From contig NC_050104.1 in assembly GCF_902167145.1 (NCBI RefSeq), positions 112,355,849 to 112,419,848 of the forward strand: a DNA stretch of 64,000 nucleotides, read 5' to 3'. The position numbers and the translations under genes were made by a program. Below are positions 35,886 through 48,630 of the stretch, piece after piece (position 1 is the stretch's first letter; every line of letters begins with the position of its first letter). Source of the DNA: Zea mays. Lineage: Eukaryota > Streptophyta > Magnoliopsida > Poales > Poaceae. The notes below the pieces were generated by a model. The model was not told the DNA's origin, did no database searches, and saw nothing but the letters and a program-made list of their open reading frames with translations.

Positions 35886-36965
35886 CTATTTCTTGGCGGG
35901 TACCTGCAAAGGAAGTTTACCAACATGTGCAGAAGGTGTCGAGGAAGGTCGCGTGGGCGCTGTAGTGGTCGAAGGTGTATGACTCGAGGCAGGTGTGTGC
36001 GTCCGTGATGTAGAGGAGGCGCCAAAAGTAGTCCTAGGTCGATGTTGGCGTCCCTGCAATTCTTTCTCTGCAAGCATAGCAAACTGGAACAACTTGTTGA
36101 CAGTGTTAAAATCTTTGTAATCCACAATGTCCTGAATGTCACGCCGCAAACCTGAATAAAAACGACAAAGAGCGTCCTCATGTCCCTCTACTATCCCACA
36201 ACGCTGCAATCCCTTCTGAAGCTCAGCATAATAATCTTGAATAGATTTATCCCCTTGCTCTAAACGCATCAATTTCTTACGCAATTCTCTATGATAAGAT
36301 GGGGGAACAAATCTATCGCGCATATCTACCTTAAGATCTTCCCAAGTCGTAGGTGCTCTACCATCCCCAACTAGACCAGTCCACCAAACAATAGCAAAAT
36401 CTTTAAATTCGCTAGTGGCTTGTCTAACTTGATGTCGTTCAGGTACAAGGTGGGCAACAAATTGCTGTTCTATCGTCATCTCCCAATCAAGATATCCCTC
36501 AGCATCATAGTGCCCCGAAAAAGATGGTATAGAAAATTTAATCTTAGCATAAGGGTCATCAGGAGCACAATTGTTATTACCTTGCTGGCGGTGTGGCATA
36601 CCTTCTGTGTTTTGATGAAGACGACGACGGAGGCGCAAATCTCTGGTGGCCGCTTCATCATAATTACCTTCTTCATCAACCATCGCATCATCGGGAAGAC
36701 GTGGACGAGGAGGTGGTGGTGGCGGCGGTGCTTGTTGTTGCGTCTCCAACACAGCAAGTCTATCGACGATCTGGGACAATCGTCGATCCAGCCTCTCGTA
36801 AGTCCTGCCAAGGTCCATGTTAATGAAGGCATCATGCACTGATTTGTGGACCGTCTCCTCCATTTGCTCCTTCAGGAGCTTGTTGTTTGCCTCAAGATCT
36901 TGGCGGCTAACACATTCATTGAAGTCTGTAGGGATCCTTGCTTCTTCGTCGTCGCCTGCCATCAA
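35886..36965 (-). pseudogene. gag of the CRM-like element (open to a premature stop)
   Basis: 359 residues from tandem ATGs at 36965-36960 (M-M-A-G-D-D-E-E). It has an N-terminal helix-rich part, a proline run (about 36735-36700), and a retrotransposon gag domain (about 36480-36180, with D-Y-Y-A-E-L near 36235). It ends at TAG 35888-35886, just before the zinc knuckle, which continues in the same frame. So it is most likely the front of one gag-pol ORF cut by a nonsense change and not a natural gag end. Confidence 0.88.
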
Positions 36966-38170
36966 AACACAAAAACAGGAAACAAACGGTGAAGGTTATC
37001 CCTAATAATCTCACTACACGATCCTCTCGGGTGGAACACAGGAACACGCTCTAATGTATCTTACCAAGCTCTTACAAGTGTCTGACGAAATACAAGCAAA
37101 GAATGGTACAATCGGAGGCTGGTTCGTGATACTTACCAAGAGGTAGTGAAACCGCGATTGCAAGGTCAAATCTGTATTGATCAAAAGATATAGTATGTGG
37201 AGCTATAGGATAGGCACAATATGTATGTGAATGTGGAACAAAATCGAGTGCAGATTAACGAAGTTCAATAAGTGTCCAAAGCACAAGTCACAATTGCTAG
37301 CTAAGACGTGTCCTATCGAAGCACAACAAGATAAAAGTAACAAACTAGCAGAATGGCAGTTCTGTAAATAGCGCAGATTTTTCAGCACTAGTAGAAATCA
37401 AAGGCGCGTTTCCAAAGGAGTACCAGCAAACGAGCTCGAAATATTCTGAATTTTTTATCACTGATCCAAAATCACAGTTGATGAAAGCACACAAAATTTC
37501 ACTTGAAACAGAGTTGTATTGTGGCCTAGAGAAAATCACAAAGGTTCTCTAAAATTCCTGAAAACACTTAAACAATTTTTTTAATTATCTTCCCGATTTA
37601 TTTTTTAATTTTTTGACCGAAACGTAGGCCAGTTTGGATCAAACGGAGGACCGAGCGAAAAGTTATGCCCGTTTTATGGAAGGTACCTCAAGTTATGGTT
37701 TTCCAGGGCACAAATTAGTAGGAACCGTAGCGGCGGCTATAGAGCACAGGGGCACAAACCTCCTTGGTATAAGCAATAGGTAAGCGCTAGATGATGAAAC
37801 AAGGAGGGGCTGCAATGCAATGCGGCTTGCAACCTAATCTAGGGCTAGCGTGGCGAGAATTCACACAAGGCGGCTAGCGAGGGCAAATCGAGTAATGTGG
37901 TGTCTCGACTTGTAATCTGGGTAAGGTGGATGGGATAGCGGTGGAAACAAATAACAGCGATGGAGCAGTTGAACTACGATGACGACACGACCTAAACCAG
38001 CAACAAGACTCGACACGGACACAAACTCAACAAAACAATCTGAAACGAAATTGCAACGCTAAACAAGGGTTCTAGGACAGCGGAATATATTTTTTTTGTA
38101 TGGCAATTATCTGGTGTTATAGGATGAAAAACCTAAACTAAACTAGGGTAAGCCTGACGGTAATACCTGA
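36966..38170 (-). other. 5' leader of the CRM-like element
   Basis: About 1.2 kb between PBS and gag without a supported ORF. AT-rich; no further feature seen. Confidence 0.6.
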
Positions 38171-38184
38171 GTCTTTGAATACCA
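38171..38184 (-). other. Primer binding site, CRM-like element
   Basis: The minus strand reads TGGTATTCAAAGAC two bases inside the 5' LTR; the first six bases match the initiator Met pattern and the rest is diverged. Confidence 0.6.
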
Positions 38185-38186
38185 CT

Positions 38187-39074
38187 TGATAGGAACGGGG
38201 GTGCCCGATCTTCCGTCAGGTGAAGATAACTATCGATTTGGTGGAGATGTCACACAGACGATCCGACTTCCAATCAACACGACTAGAACCCCGCAATCGC
38301 AGCACCACTTCTCCTCTGGTTATCAACCGTGTGTTGCGCGATTGACCTCACCACGAAGGCTAATCCTTGCCTGCGAATCGAAGACACAAGCAAGAACAAG
38401 AAAGAACACAATTTATAATATTGCGGATGAATGATTAAGCTCACAAGTTGGGGTCTCACAAACCGATCTACGGCGACTGTTCTCGACAGATCTAAACTTA
38501 AGCAAAAACCCCCCTAATGTGGAGGCGGCTGCTGAATAAATAGAGTATTAGGGCGTGTGTGACCCCTGGACGCGCCCCTAATGGGCTCCGACGCGATACA
38601 CGGCCCAATGACCCAACAGACGGTGTCGCAACACCAAAACAGAATCTGAACGCTGACTTGTTTCGACGATTCCCGTTGACTCCGGCCGAATTTTATGGTG
38701 GAACCAGTTGGGTTGGTTAGATAATCCCCTTATCTTTCCAACCATATCAAGTCTGTCGCAATCGGAGTCTGGATGCATCTTGGCGTCCATTTTAGTGCAA
38801 ACTGGTCCTGGAACCCGAGATGGAGTCGCAGCCGAGTCAGACTTGATCTCCTTCCTGTTGTGGGCGCCCTTGCTGCTCCTCCTCAACAACTAGGCCTTTC
38901 CCAAGTCCTTGCTGGTCCTCTCCAAGGTTCCTAATCATTAAAACATCCATGGCCCCAAGTGTAAGCTCTGAAACACAATTGACTAGGGTAGAATGTACCT
39001 AGAGAATTAGCTGTCGTGCATGCGATCGTGTTATCGGTCCATTTATTGTATGTATAGAAGTGATGTCCTCATCA
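38187..39074 (-). repeat. 5' LTR of the CRM-like element
   Basis: 888 bp, pairs with 31475-32363. TGAT...CATCA on the plus strand. Confidence 0.92.
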
Positions 39075-41340
39075 CCGGTTTTGGGCTGAGGCGATTAACA
39101 CCGCCTGCTACTCCATCAACCGGTTATACCTTCACCGAATCCTCAAGAAGACATCATATGAACTACTCACCGGTAAAAAGCCCAATGTTTCATATTTTAG
39201 AGTCTTTGGTAGCAAATGTTTTATTCTTATTAAAAGAGGTAGAAAATCCAAATTTGCTCCTAAGGCTGTAGAAGGCTTTTTACTTGGTTATGACTCAAAC
39301 ACAAGGGCATATAGAGTCTTCAACAAAATGCACTGGATTAGTTGAGGTTTCTTGTGACATTGTGTTTGATGAGACTAATGGCTCTCAAGTAGAGAAAGTT
39401 GATCTTGATGATCTAGATGATAAAGAGGCTCCGTGCGTCGCGCTAAGGAACATGTCCATTGGGGATGTGTGTCCTAAAGAATCTGGAGAGCCTCCACAAG
39501 CACAAGATCAACCATCATCTTCCGTGCAAGCATCTCCACCAACTCAAGATGAGGATCAAGCTCAAGATAATGAAAATGAAGATCAAGAGGATGAGCCATC
39601 TCAAGAGGAAGACAATGATCAAGGGGGAGATGAAGATGATCAAGACAAGGAAGATGATCAGGGTCAAAGACCGCCACACCCAAGAGTCCATCAAGCGATT
39701 CAAAGAGATCACCCCGTGAACTCCATCCTCGGTGATATTCATAAGGGGGTAACCACTCGATCTCATGTCACACATTTTTGTGAACATTATTCTTTTGTGT
39801 CTTCTATTGAGCCATACAGGGTGGAAGATGCATTAAGAGATTCAGATTGGGTGTTGGCAATGCAAGAAGAGCTCAACAACTTCACGAGGAATGAGGTATG
39901 GCATCTTGTTCCACGTCCTAACCAAAATGTTGTAGGAACCAAGTGGGTATTCTGCAACAAGCAAGATGAGCATGGTGTGGTGACAAGGAACAAAGCCCGA
40001 CTTGTAGCCAAAGGATATTCACAAGTCGAAGGTTTGGATTTCGGTGAAACCTATGCACCCGTAGCTAGGCTTGAGTCAATTTGTATATTACTTGCCTATG
40101 CTACTTACCATGGCTTTAAGCTTTATCAAATGGACGTGAAAAGTGCTTTCCTCAATGGACCAATCAAGGAAGAAGTCTATGTTGAGAAACCTCCCGGCTT
40201 TGAAGATAGTGAGTACCCTAATCATGTTTACAAACTCTCTAAGGCGCTTTATGGGCTAAAGCAAGCCCCAAGAGCATGGTATGAATGCCTAAGAGATTTC
40301 TTTATCACTAATGGCTTCAAAGTCGGAAAAGCCGATCCTACACTCTTTACTAAAACCATTGCAAATGATTTGTTTGTATGCCAAATTTATGTTGATGATA
40401 TCATATTTGGGTCTACTAACAAATCAACTTGTGAAGAGTTTAGTAGGATAATGATTCAAAAATTCGAGATGTCTATGATGGGGGAGTTGAAGTATTTCCT
40501 AGGATTTCAAGTGAAGCAACTCTAAGAGGGCACCTTCATCAGCCAAACCAAGTACATTCAAGATATACTTACCAAGTTTGGAATGAAGGATGCCAAGTCC
40601 ATCAAGACACCCATGGGAACCAATGGGCATCTCGACCTCGACACGGGAGGTAAATCCGAAGATCAAAAGGTATACCGGTCGATGATAGGATCTTTACTCG
40701 ATTTATGTGCATCTCGATAGGATATTATGCTTTCTGTATGCATGTGTGCAAGATTCCAAGCCGATCCTAAGGAAGTTCACCTTAGGGTCGTGAAAAGAAT
40801 CTTGAGATATTTAGTTCATACACCTAAGTTCGGTCTTTGGTACCCCAAGGGATACACCTTTTATTTAATAGGTTATTCAGATGCTGATTGGGCAGGGTGT
40901 AAAAATGATAGAAAGGGCACATGAGGGACTTGTCAGTTCTTGGGAAGATCCCTGGTGTCTTGGGCTTCAAAGAAACAAAATTCAGTAGCCCTTTCTACCG
41001 CCGAAGCCAAGTATATTGTCGCAGGCCATTGTTGCGCGCAATTGCTTTGGATGAGGCAAACCCTTAGGGACTATGGCTACAAATTGAGCAAAGTCCCTCT
41101 GCTATGTGATAATGAGAGTGATATCCGCATGGCGGATAATCCCGTTGAACATAGCTGCACTAAGCACATAGCCATTTGATATCACTTTTTGAGGGATCAC
41201 CAACAAAGGCGGATATCAAGATTGCTTATGTTAGCACCAAAGAACAACTAGCCGATATCTTTACCAAACCATTAGATGAGAAAACCTTTACCAAACTTTG
41301 GAATGAGCTAAACATTCTTGATTCTAGGAACTTTGATTGA
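39075..41340 (+). pseudogene. Copia pol, second part (integrase C terminus, RT, RNase H), broken
   Basis: The integrase C terminus resumes (about 39080-39340), followed by an acidic linker, then the RT, open from about 39284 to 40525, with [14 protein letters not shown] and the catalytic Y-V-D-D (about 40388-40402). RNase H follows (S-D-A-D-W-A-G near 40880; S-T-A-E-A-K-Y near 41000). In-frame stops fall at 40523-40525, 40718-40720, 40922-40924 and 41177-41179. The natural stop is at 41338-41340. Four stops in under 1 kb show long inactivity, unlike the adjacent Tekay. Confidence 0.9.
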
Positions 41341-42170
41341 AACCTTGCACACATAGCTCATTAATATACCTTTGATCATATCTCTTTTATGTCTATGACT
41401 AATGTGTTTTCAAGTGAATTTCTACTAAGTCATAGATTGAAAGGGAAATGGAGTCTTCGGCGAAGAATAGCCTTCCACTCCACTCTATCGGTATTGTTTA
41501 CCCTTCGCCGTCACTCCGCACCGCTCTCCACTTTGGTATAATCTTCACTCTTATTACTAGTACCATTGGGGAGAAAGTAAGACAGGCTTATATTTCACTC
41601 ACAAAGTATCTGTTTTTGGCGATTCATGCTAAAGGGGGAGAAAGTATTAGCCCAAAGCAAAAGGACCGCACCACCACCAATTTCAAAAAGTTTTTAAAAG
41701 TAGTCTTTCAAATTTGTATTAAAGAAGTTTTTCAATTAGTATCTTATTTTTTGATATAATTTCAAATTGGTATGACCTCTTTCAAAATTGATATCTAAAA
41801 CCCTCTTGAACACTAAGAGGAGAATTTCATTAAGGGGGAGTTTTGTTTAAGTCAAAGGAAAAGCATTTGAAATAGGGGGAGAAAATTTCAAATCTTGAAA
41901 ATGCTTCTCGATATCTTATTCATGTACCTTTGACTATTTGCAAAAAGACTTCGAAAAGATTTTCCAAAAGAATTTGCAAAAACAAAACAAGTGGTGCAAA
42001 TGTGGTCCAAAATGTTAAAAGAAAGAAAGCAATCCATGCATATCTAGTGTAAGTATAAATTGGTTTAACTCCAAGCAACCTTTGCACTTACCTTATGCAA
42101 ACTAGTTCAATTCTGCACTTATATATTTGCCTTGGTTTGTGTTGGCATCAATCACCAAAAAGGGGGAGAT
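41341..42170 (+). other. Copia 3' internal region with repeated purine tracts
   Basis: Non-coding. Purine tracts containing gggggag occur near 41634, 41832 and 41873, and the true PPT aaaaagggggagat lies against the LTR (42157-42170). Several PPT-like tracts are usual in SIRE-lineage elements. Confidence 0.75.
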
Positions 42171-43418
42171 TGAAAGGGAAATAGGGTCAAACCTTTTCCT
42201 AAATGATTTTGGTGGTTAAAATGCCCAACACAAATAATTGGACTAACTAGTTTGCTCTAGATTATATGTTCTACAGGTGCTAAAGGTTTAACACAAACCA
42301 ATAAACAGATACATGCTAGGGTTCAAAACAAAGGAGCAAAAGAAACCAAAGAGAACCCTGGTCTGGCACACCGGACTGTTCGGTGTGCCACCGGACATTG
42401 TCCGGTGCACTACCGAACTGTGTCCGGTGCACCAGGGGCCATACAGGCTGAACTCCTCACCTTTGGGTTTCTGAGGTGGCTCTCTGCTATAATTCACCGG
42501 ACTGACCGGTGTGACACCGGATTGTCCGGTGTGCCAAGCGGAGCAACGGTCGCCAGCGCAACGGTCGACTTCAATGGTCGGCTGACAACGTGAACAGTGT
42601 ACAGACAGTTTGCACAGAGTTAGAGCAGCACGAGAAGGTGCACCAGACAGTGAATAGTGACTGTCTGGTGCGGCACCGGACTGTCCGGTGCATCAAGATG
42701 TCAGAGCTCCAACGGTCCAAACCGTCAGAACCCTAATAGTTGGGTGACGTGGATGGCGCACCGGACCGTGTCCGGTGGCGCACCGGACTGTTCGGTGTGC
42801 CCATCGACAGCAACCCTCCTCAATGGCTGTTTTGGTGGTTGGGGCTATAAATACCCCCAAACACTACCATTCAAGGCATCCAAGTCTCCAGCATTTTGCA
42901 TTCAATACAAGAGCTCTAGACTTCACTCCAAGACACAAACAAGAGATCAAATCCTCTCCCAAGTCCAAAATCACTCCAAACACTTAGTGACTAGTGAGAG
43001 AGAGATTTTTGTGTTCATTTGAGTTCTTGTTGCTTAGATCGCTTTTCTTCTTCCCCATTCTTGTTCTCAAGACATTTGTAATTAAAGCAAGAGACACCAA
43101 TTGTGTGGTCGTCCTTGCGGGGTCTAAGTGACCCATTTGATTGAGGAGAAAGCTCACTCGGTCTAGGTGACCGTTTGAGAGAGGGAAAGGGTTGAAAGAG
43201 ACCCGGTCTTTGTGACCACCTCAACGGGGAGTAGGTTTGCAAGAACCGAACCTCGGTAAAACAAATCACCGCGTCATCCGCTCTATTTCTTTGGTTTATT
43301 TGTTTTCACCCTCTTTTTTGGACTCGGCTGTATTTCTAACGCTAACCCCGGCTTGTAGTTGTGCTTAAAGTTTATAAATTTCAGATTTGCCTATTCACCC
43401 CCCTCCAGGCGACTTTCA
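42171..43418 (+). repeat. Copia 3' LTR
   Basis: 1,248 bp, TGAAAGGGAAAT...GACTTTCA, with several tccggtgca/caccgga palindromic motifs at 42365-42545 and a TATA box at 42846-42853. Confidence 0.92.
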
Positions 43419-46400
43419 CTAACCAATGTGTACCTTCTATGTTACATCAAATGTTACTACAATGGGTAGGCGACGATGTAGAACAAGTACATGCTGATGC
43501 ATCGACCTGTATCGCTGTGGTCGATGCCCCTGTACTTTAGACCTATGAGACTGCTACGTATCTCACAAGAGTAGATTTTTCTGATTATCAGTTCATAAGT
43601 ATAGATAAGAAGGGTTTCATTTCTGTAATGCTAGAGCCGATGGAGAATCGGCTAAATCATAAATAAAGTTTAAATAATGAGTACACACAGAATGAATGGG
43701 TCCCTGGTTGCGAACGGTACGACTTCTAAGGTCGGACAGTCCGGTCTTTTACAAGACAGTTCGGCTTCTAAGACCAAACATCCACCGCAGTATAAAACCA
43801 GTATCGCGGACGATCCGGCCCCCGAGATCGTAGGGTCAGCCGTCACACAAAGATCATCTAATTCCTCTGTGGGAGACATAATAGAGGAATTTAGAGATCT
43901 CGACAAATTAGGACAGGGGTTTACATCGACCGATCCTTTGGAGGAGATTGATATAGAAGATTGTAAAGTTCCAAGGCCGACTTTTGTGAATAAGACCCTG
44001 GAGACCAGTCCTAAGATGAAATGATTGGTCTATTGAAAGAATATTCTGATTGCTTTGCTTGGAATTACACTGAGATGCCGGGATTAAGCCGTGAGATAGT
44101 AGAGCATTAGCTGCCCATTAAGTCCGGTTTCAGACCTTTCAAGCAGAAAGCTAGAACATTTCGTCCAGACCTTCTCCCATGAATAAAGGGCGAAATTCAT
44201 CGGCTGCTAGAAGCTAATTTTATTAGACCTTGCAGATACGCAGAGTGGGTCTCCAATATTGTGCCGGTGGAGAAGAAAGAATCAGGTACGCTCAGAGTAT
44301 GCATTGATTTTCGCAATTTGAATAGAGCAACTCCTAAAGATGAATATCCCATGCCCATAGCCGACACATTGATCAATAATGCGTTAGGAAATAGAATTAT
44401 TAGCTTTCTTGATGGTAATGCCGGATATAATCAGATTTTCATGGCCGAAGAGGATGCGTCTAAAACAGTCTTTATATGTCCAGGCTTCATTGGTTTATTT
44501 GAGTGGGTTGTCATGACATTTGGTTTGAAAAATGCTGGTGCTACTTATCAGAGGGCTATGAATTTGATCTTTCACGAGCTGTTGGGAAACACTGTGGAAG
44601 TCTACATTGAAGATATCGTAGTCAAATCGGCTGAGTTTAGTTCTCATATAGCTGATTTGCGCAAAGCCTTTGATAAAATGCGACGATATGGTCTGAAAAT
44701 GAACCCACATAAATGTGCTTTTGGAGTGTCGGCTGGTAAGTTCTTAGGATTCATCATTCATAAACATGGTATAGAGATAGACCCTGAATGAATTAAATCC
44801 ATTCAAAAGGTGGGACCTCTGATCGGTAAGCTGAGATGCAGAAGTTCATCGGCAAGGTAAATTATTTACGGAGGTTTATTTCTAACCTAGGCAGGAAGAT
44901 TGGTGCCTTCACTCCTATCCTCCGGCTTAAAAATGATGCCGAATTCACCTGGGGGGCAGAACAGCGGGAAGCGTTTGATCTCATTAGAAAGTATTTGTCT
45001 TCAGCTCCCGTGTAGCACCACAGGTAGGAGTACCGTTTAGATTATACATTGTAGCTGAAGACAAGGTTATTGGAGCTGTTCTGACGCAAGAGACTGGAGG
45101 AAAGGAACATGTGGTGACCAACCTAAGTCGGAGGTGGTGGATGCTGAAACAAGGTACACTTTTTATCGAGAAGTTATGCTTATGCTTATTTTATGCATGC
45201 AACAAGTGTAGATGTTATTTACTATCTAGTCATTGCACCGTTACCAGTCAAACCGATGTGATTAAATACATGTTGCAAAACTCGATTATGAGTGGTAGGA
45301 TTGGTAAATGGGCTTATGCACTTATAGAATATGACTTGGCCTATGAATCATTGAAATCTATGAAAGGCCAGGCCGTAGCGGATTTTATTGTAGGACATCG
45401 AATCGATGATACTCATAAACTAGACGTATCATACCTCATTGTTACTCCCTAGACTTTATATTTTGATGGATCAGTTTGCAATGAAGGACAATGAATTGGC
45501 ATCGTGCTTGTTTCACCAAGTAATGTCTGCTTCGACTTCTCTAGCCGATTGAAAACTTATTGCACTAACAATCAAGCCGAATATGAGGCCCTTTTGTTCG
45601 GCTTGGAACTTTTAAATTGTATGGGAGTAAAACATGTGAAGGCATTTGGTGATTCTCAGCTGGTTGTCCAACAGGTATTAGAAGAATATCAATATTTTCA
45701 TGGTATTCTAAATAGTTACCTTGAAAAGTGTTGGGACATAATTCATTCTTTTGACAAATTCAACATTTGACACATCTCTAGAGTTGAGAATCACAGGGCT
45801 AACAATTTGGCACAAGATGCATCAGGTTATCGGATAAAGCGAGGGAAATTTCACAACACCGAAAATATGATAACCGGTACATGGCCAATTCCCCAGGTCG
45901 CGGACTGTCCGAGTAAAGGCTCCGGACCGTCCGGAGTTACCAGGAAAGTTCTCCTAATTGATTCGGCTGGTAAGGAAGTCGATGCAAGTGATTGGAGGAC
46001 ACCCATAATTAATTATCTACGAAATCCCAATGTTAGGACGGATAAGAACATTCGGCGTACAACTTTCAAGTATGTTTTAATGAGTGATGAACTCTACCAC
46101 CGAACAGTCAACGACGTCTTGCTTAAATGCTTGGTCCCAGGTGATGCTATATTAGCCATGGCCGAAGTACATGAAGGGATTTGTGGTACCCATCAATCGG
46201 CTCCAAAGATGAAGTGGTTGTTGCGAAGATCTGGCTTCTATTGGCCTAACATGATAGCTGATTGTTTCAAGTACCACAAAGGATGCCAAGTATGTCAAAA
46301 ATTCGGTGACTTACAGTTGGTCCCTGCAGCCGAATTACATCATATCATCAAGACTTGGCCTTTCAAAGGATGGGGATTGGACTTTATAGGAGAGATTCAT

Positions 46401-47318
46401 CCTTCATCATCAAAGGGGCATGATTCATGTTAGTTGCCACTGACTACTTTACCAAATGGAGCGATGTCATTGCTCTGAAGAACATGACACACATGAAGTT
46501 AATTGAGTTCATAACTGAACATATTATTCATAGATTCGGCATTCCCCAGACCTTGACTACATATCAAGGGGCTTATTTTATGTCAAAGGAGGTACGTGAG
46601 TTTGCTGAATTATATAGAATTAAATTGCTCAATTCGTCTCCGTATTATGCTCAGGCCAATGGACAGGCCGAGTCTAATAATAGAACATTGATTAACTTGA
46701 TAAAAAAGAAGATATTTGATAATCCTAAGTATTGGCATGAGATTTTGTCTGAAGCTTTGTGGGCTCTAAAAATATCTAAACACCGTGCTACTAAAGTTTC
46801 TCCATTTGAGCTTGCCTATGGGCAGGAAGCAGTTTTACCCGTGGAGATAAGTTTAAATGCTGTTAGGATCGCCAGGCAAAATGACTTAACTGTCGGTGAT
46901 TATTATAATTTGATGACGGACAGTATTGGTGAGGTGACCGATAAAAGAGTGGTAGTCTTAGGAGAAATAGAAAAGGACAAGATCATGGTAGCCAAGGACT
47001 ACAACAAGAAGGTCAGAACTAAATCGTTTAAGGTAGGGGACCTGGTGTGGAAGACCATCTTGCCTCTAAAAACAAAGACCGAAAGTTTGGGAAGTGGTCG
47101 CCAAGCTGGGAGGGTCCATACAAAGTAACACAAGTAATATATGGTAACGCCTATTTACTACAAACACAACAAGGCAAAGAGTTGCCCAAGGCTTTGAATG
47201 GTCGTTTCCTCAAGCAGTACCATCATAGTATGTGGCAAGATGCTTAAGAAAACCAATGTGATCGTATCGAGTTATTTGCTTTTGGTTCGCTCAGCTCCGC
47301 CAAAAGGCAGGGGTCATA
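43419..47318 (+). mobile_element. Old, decayed Tat-type Gypsy element, internal region (left part missing)
   Basis: It holds the pol pieces described below and ends with a purine-rich stretch (caaaaggcaggggtcata) before TGTTGAGC at 47319, which looks like PPT plus LTR start. gag and the 5' LTR would lie left of the inserted Copia, outside the window. 43419-43676 has no ORF that I can support. Confidence 0.78.
43677..47247 (+). pseudogene. Decayed pol of the old Tat element
   Basis: Recognisable blocks in order: a linker (43677-44024); RT (44261-44791) with V-C-I-D-F-R-N-L-N and, in place of Y-V-D-D, Y-I-E-D (about 44603-44614); RNase H remnants (44930-45450); the added RNase H with N-N-Q-A-E-Y-E-A (about 45567-45590); integrase Zn finger (about 46190-46300) and core (46427-47128); tail (47047-47247). 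Stops include those near 44025, 44110, 44180, 44789, 45450, 45770 and 46432. The integrase Asp of T-x-D-Q-G is Tyr (about 46558). Both RT and integrase active sites have changed, so it cannot supply function in trans. Confidence 0.85.
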
Positions 47319-47358
47319 TGTTGAGCACCAAATTGAGAGGCTGGACTGGAAGCTCTCT
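47319..47358 (+). repeat. LTR start of the old Tat element (fragment 1)
   Basis: TGTTGAGCACC follows the PPT-like purines. About 40 bases remain before a Copia-type LTR begins. Confidence 0.5.
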
Positions 47359-48285
47359 TGTGGGTTTTTGTGTTTAGATGACAACCCAATTAAAGGACTA
47401 ACAAGTGTGCTAAGTGTTGAACATGTGCTTAATGCAAAGCTAACAAGGTTCAACACAAGTGAATAGTAACTGTCCGGTGCACAGGACAGTGAATAGTAAC
47501 TTGTCCAGTGAATAGTAACTCTATCCGGTGCACAGGATAGTGAATAGTAACTCTGTCCGGTGCATAGGACCGTGAATAGTAACATGTCCGGTGCACAGGA
47601 CAGTGAATAGTCACTTGTCCGGTGCACCAGCGGCTAGCTCTTAAAGAGGAGGAAACTGTCAATCAGATCTGTTACTGTTCACTATCCGGTGCGCCACCGG
47701 ACAGTCCGGTGCACCCGCAACCAGGGAAGGCTGGGAGCTTCCAAATGAAGCTCCAACGGCTCCTAGGCCCTTTGGGGCTATAAAAGGGACCCCTAGGCGC
47801 CTCAAACAAGTACACAAGTGCAGCCAACAAGTACATACATCATTTGGATCAATTCTTTCTCTCCTCTCTTGTGTATCTCTCTAGTTTGTGTAGAGGCGAA
47901 GTTATAAGCCTTTAGAGAGAGGGGAAGTGCTGCTGAGAGCTAGAGCAATATCTTGAGCGCATTGTTAGTCTGCCGGAGTGCCGTCGAGAAGATTGTAAGC
48001 AACCACAGCATCGTTATAACTGATATCAATATAGTGGAAGGCTCTATCTATCGCACTAACAGATCTGAGCAAACGGAAGAAGGAGTTGAAATAGACTCCA
48101 AGCCAAGGTGTGACTAACTCCAACGAGGACTAGGCAAGCATTTCAGGCTTGGTCGAACCTCGGGATAAATCCCTATGTCTATGTGCTCTGCTCTGTGTTG
48201 TGTGCTGTTTCTCTGTCTTATTTGTTGTTTATACTTGCACTTCAATATTTATATGTGGTAAAAGCTGTCTTCGAAGTGCAGGGTA
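47359..48285 (+). repeat. Solo Copia-type LTR, left part
   Basis: Starts near 47359 (TGTGGGTTTTTGTG). It contains about four diverged copies of a roughly 40-bp repeat with tgaatagtaac and tccggtgcacagg (47458-47632), a TATA box TATAAAA at 47779-47785, and stops at the CACTA insertion. With only one LTR and no internal domains it is best read as a solo LTR. I could not find a clean TSD, so the exact left edge is uncertain. Confidence 0.6.
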
Positions 48286-48295
48286 CACTACCGGA
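48286..48295 (+). repeat. CACTA 5' terminal inverted repeat
   Basis: CACTACCGGA, exact inverse of 57659-57668. Confidence 0.95.
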
Positions 48296-48630
48296 ATCCG
48301 GGCCTTTGCCGAGTGCCGGCGGCTTTGCCGAGTGCTTTTTATCGGGCACTCGGCAAAGAAGACTTTGCGAGCGCCGCACTCGTCAAAGTCCTGCGCTCGG
48401 TAAAGAGCTTATTTACCGAGTGCAGGACACTCGGCACAGGCAAGCACTCGGCAAAGACTGCTTTGCCAAGTGTCAAACACTCGGCAAAGATGGCTCTCGG
48501 CAAAGGGCCGTTAGCGGCCGTCTACAACTGACGGCCGTCAGTCTTTGCCGAGGGCCGAAAGCCGGCACTCGGCAAAGTCTTCTCTTTGCCGAGTGTCAAA
48601 TATCTGGCACTCGGCAAAGCATATTTTTAT
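48296..48630 (+). repeat. CACTA left subterminal repeats
   Basis: About ten copies of tttgccgagtgc or its inverse gcactcggcaaag, alternately oriented, as expected for binding of the TNPA-type protein at the transposon ends. Confidence 0.9.

Larger units (their letters stand above)
31475..39074 (-). mobile_element. CRM-like chromovirus (centromeric-retrotransposon type Gypsy), inserted in reverse in the Copia integrase
   Basis: 7,600 bp, LTRs of 889 and 888 bp, PBS, PPT and a full but broken gag-pol. The forward-oriented LTR begins TGATGAGGACATCAC and ends CCTATCA. Flanks are ctggt (31470-31474) and ccggt (39075-39079), a 5-bp TSD with one transition. The Copia integrase frame resumes right after the element. 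CRM assignment rests on LTR ends of the TGATGA(A/G)GACAT type and on the polyprotein reading across the PPT into the LTR, where CRM elements encode their C-terminal CR region. I found no chromodomain in the usual place. Roughly 35-40 differences separate the two LTRs by eye. Confidence 0.8.
26924..43418 (+). mobile_element. Opie/Ji-like Copia (SIRE/Maximus lineage) element, 5' end outside window, interrupted by a CRM-like element
   Basis: Partial 5' LTR, Met-type PBS, gag with a long coiled-coil C terminus, Copia-order pol (protease, integrase, RT, RNase H), repeated gggggag tracts, and a 1,248-bp 3' LTR starting TGAAAGGGAAAT. The LTRs are full of tccggtgca/caccgga motifs, as in maize Opie and Ji. 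The pol frame has many stops. The right flank at 43419 is interior sequence of an older Tat element. Confidence 0.9.

Noticed and set aside
47244..47662. Minus-strand frames near the solo LTR
   Set aside because: They translate the tgaatagtaac/tccggtgca repeats of the LTR.
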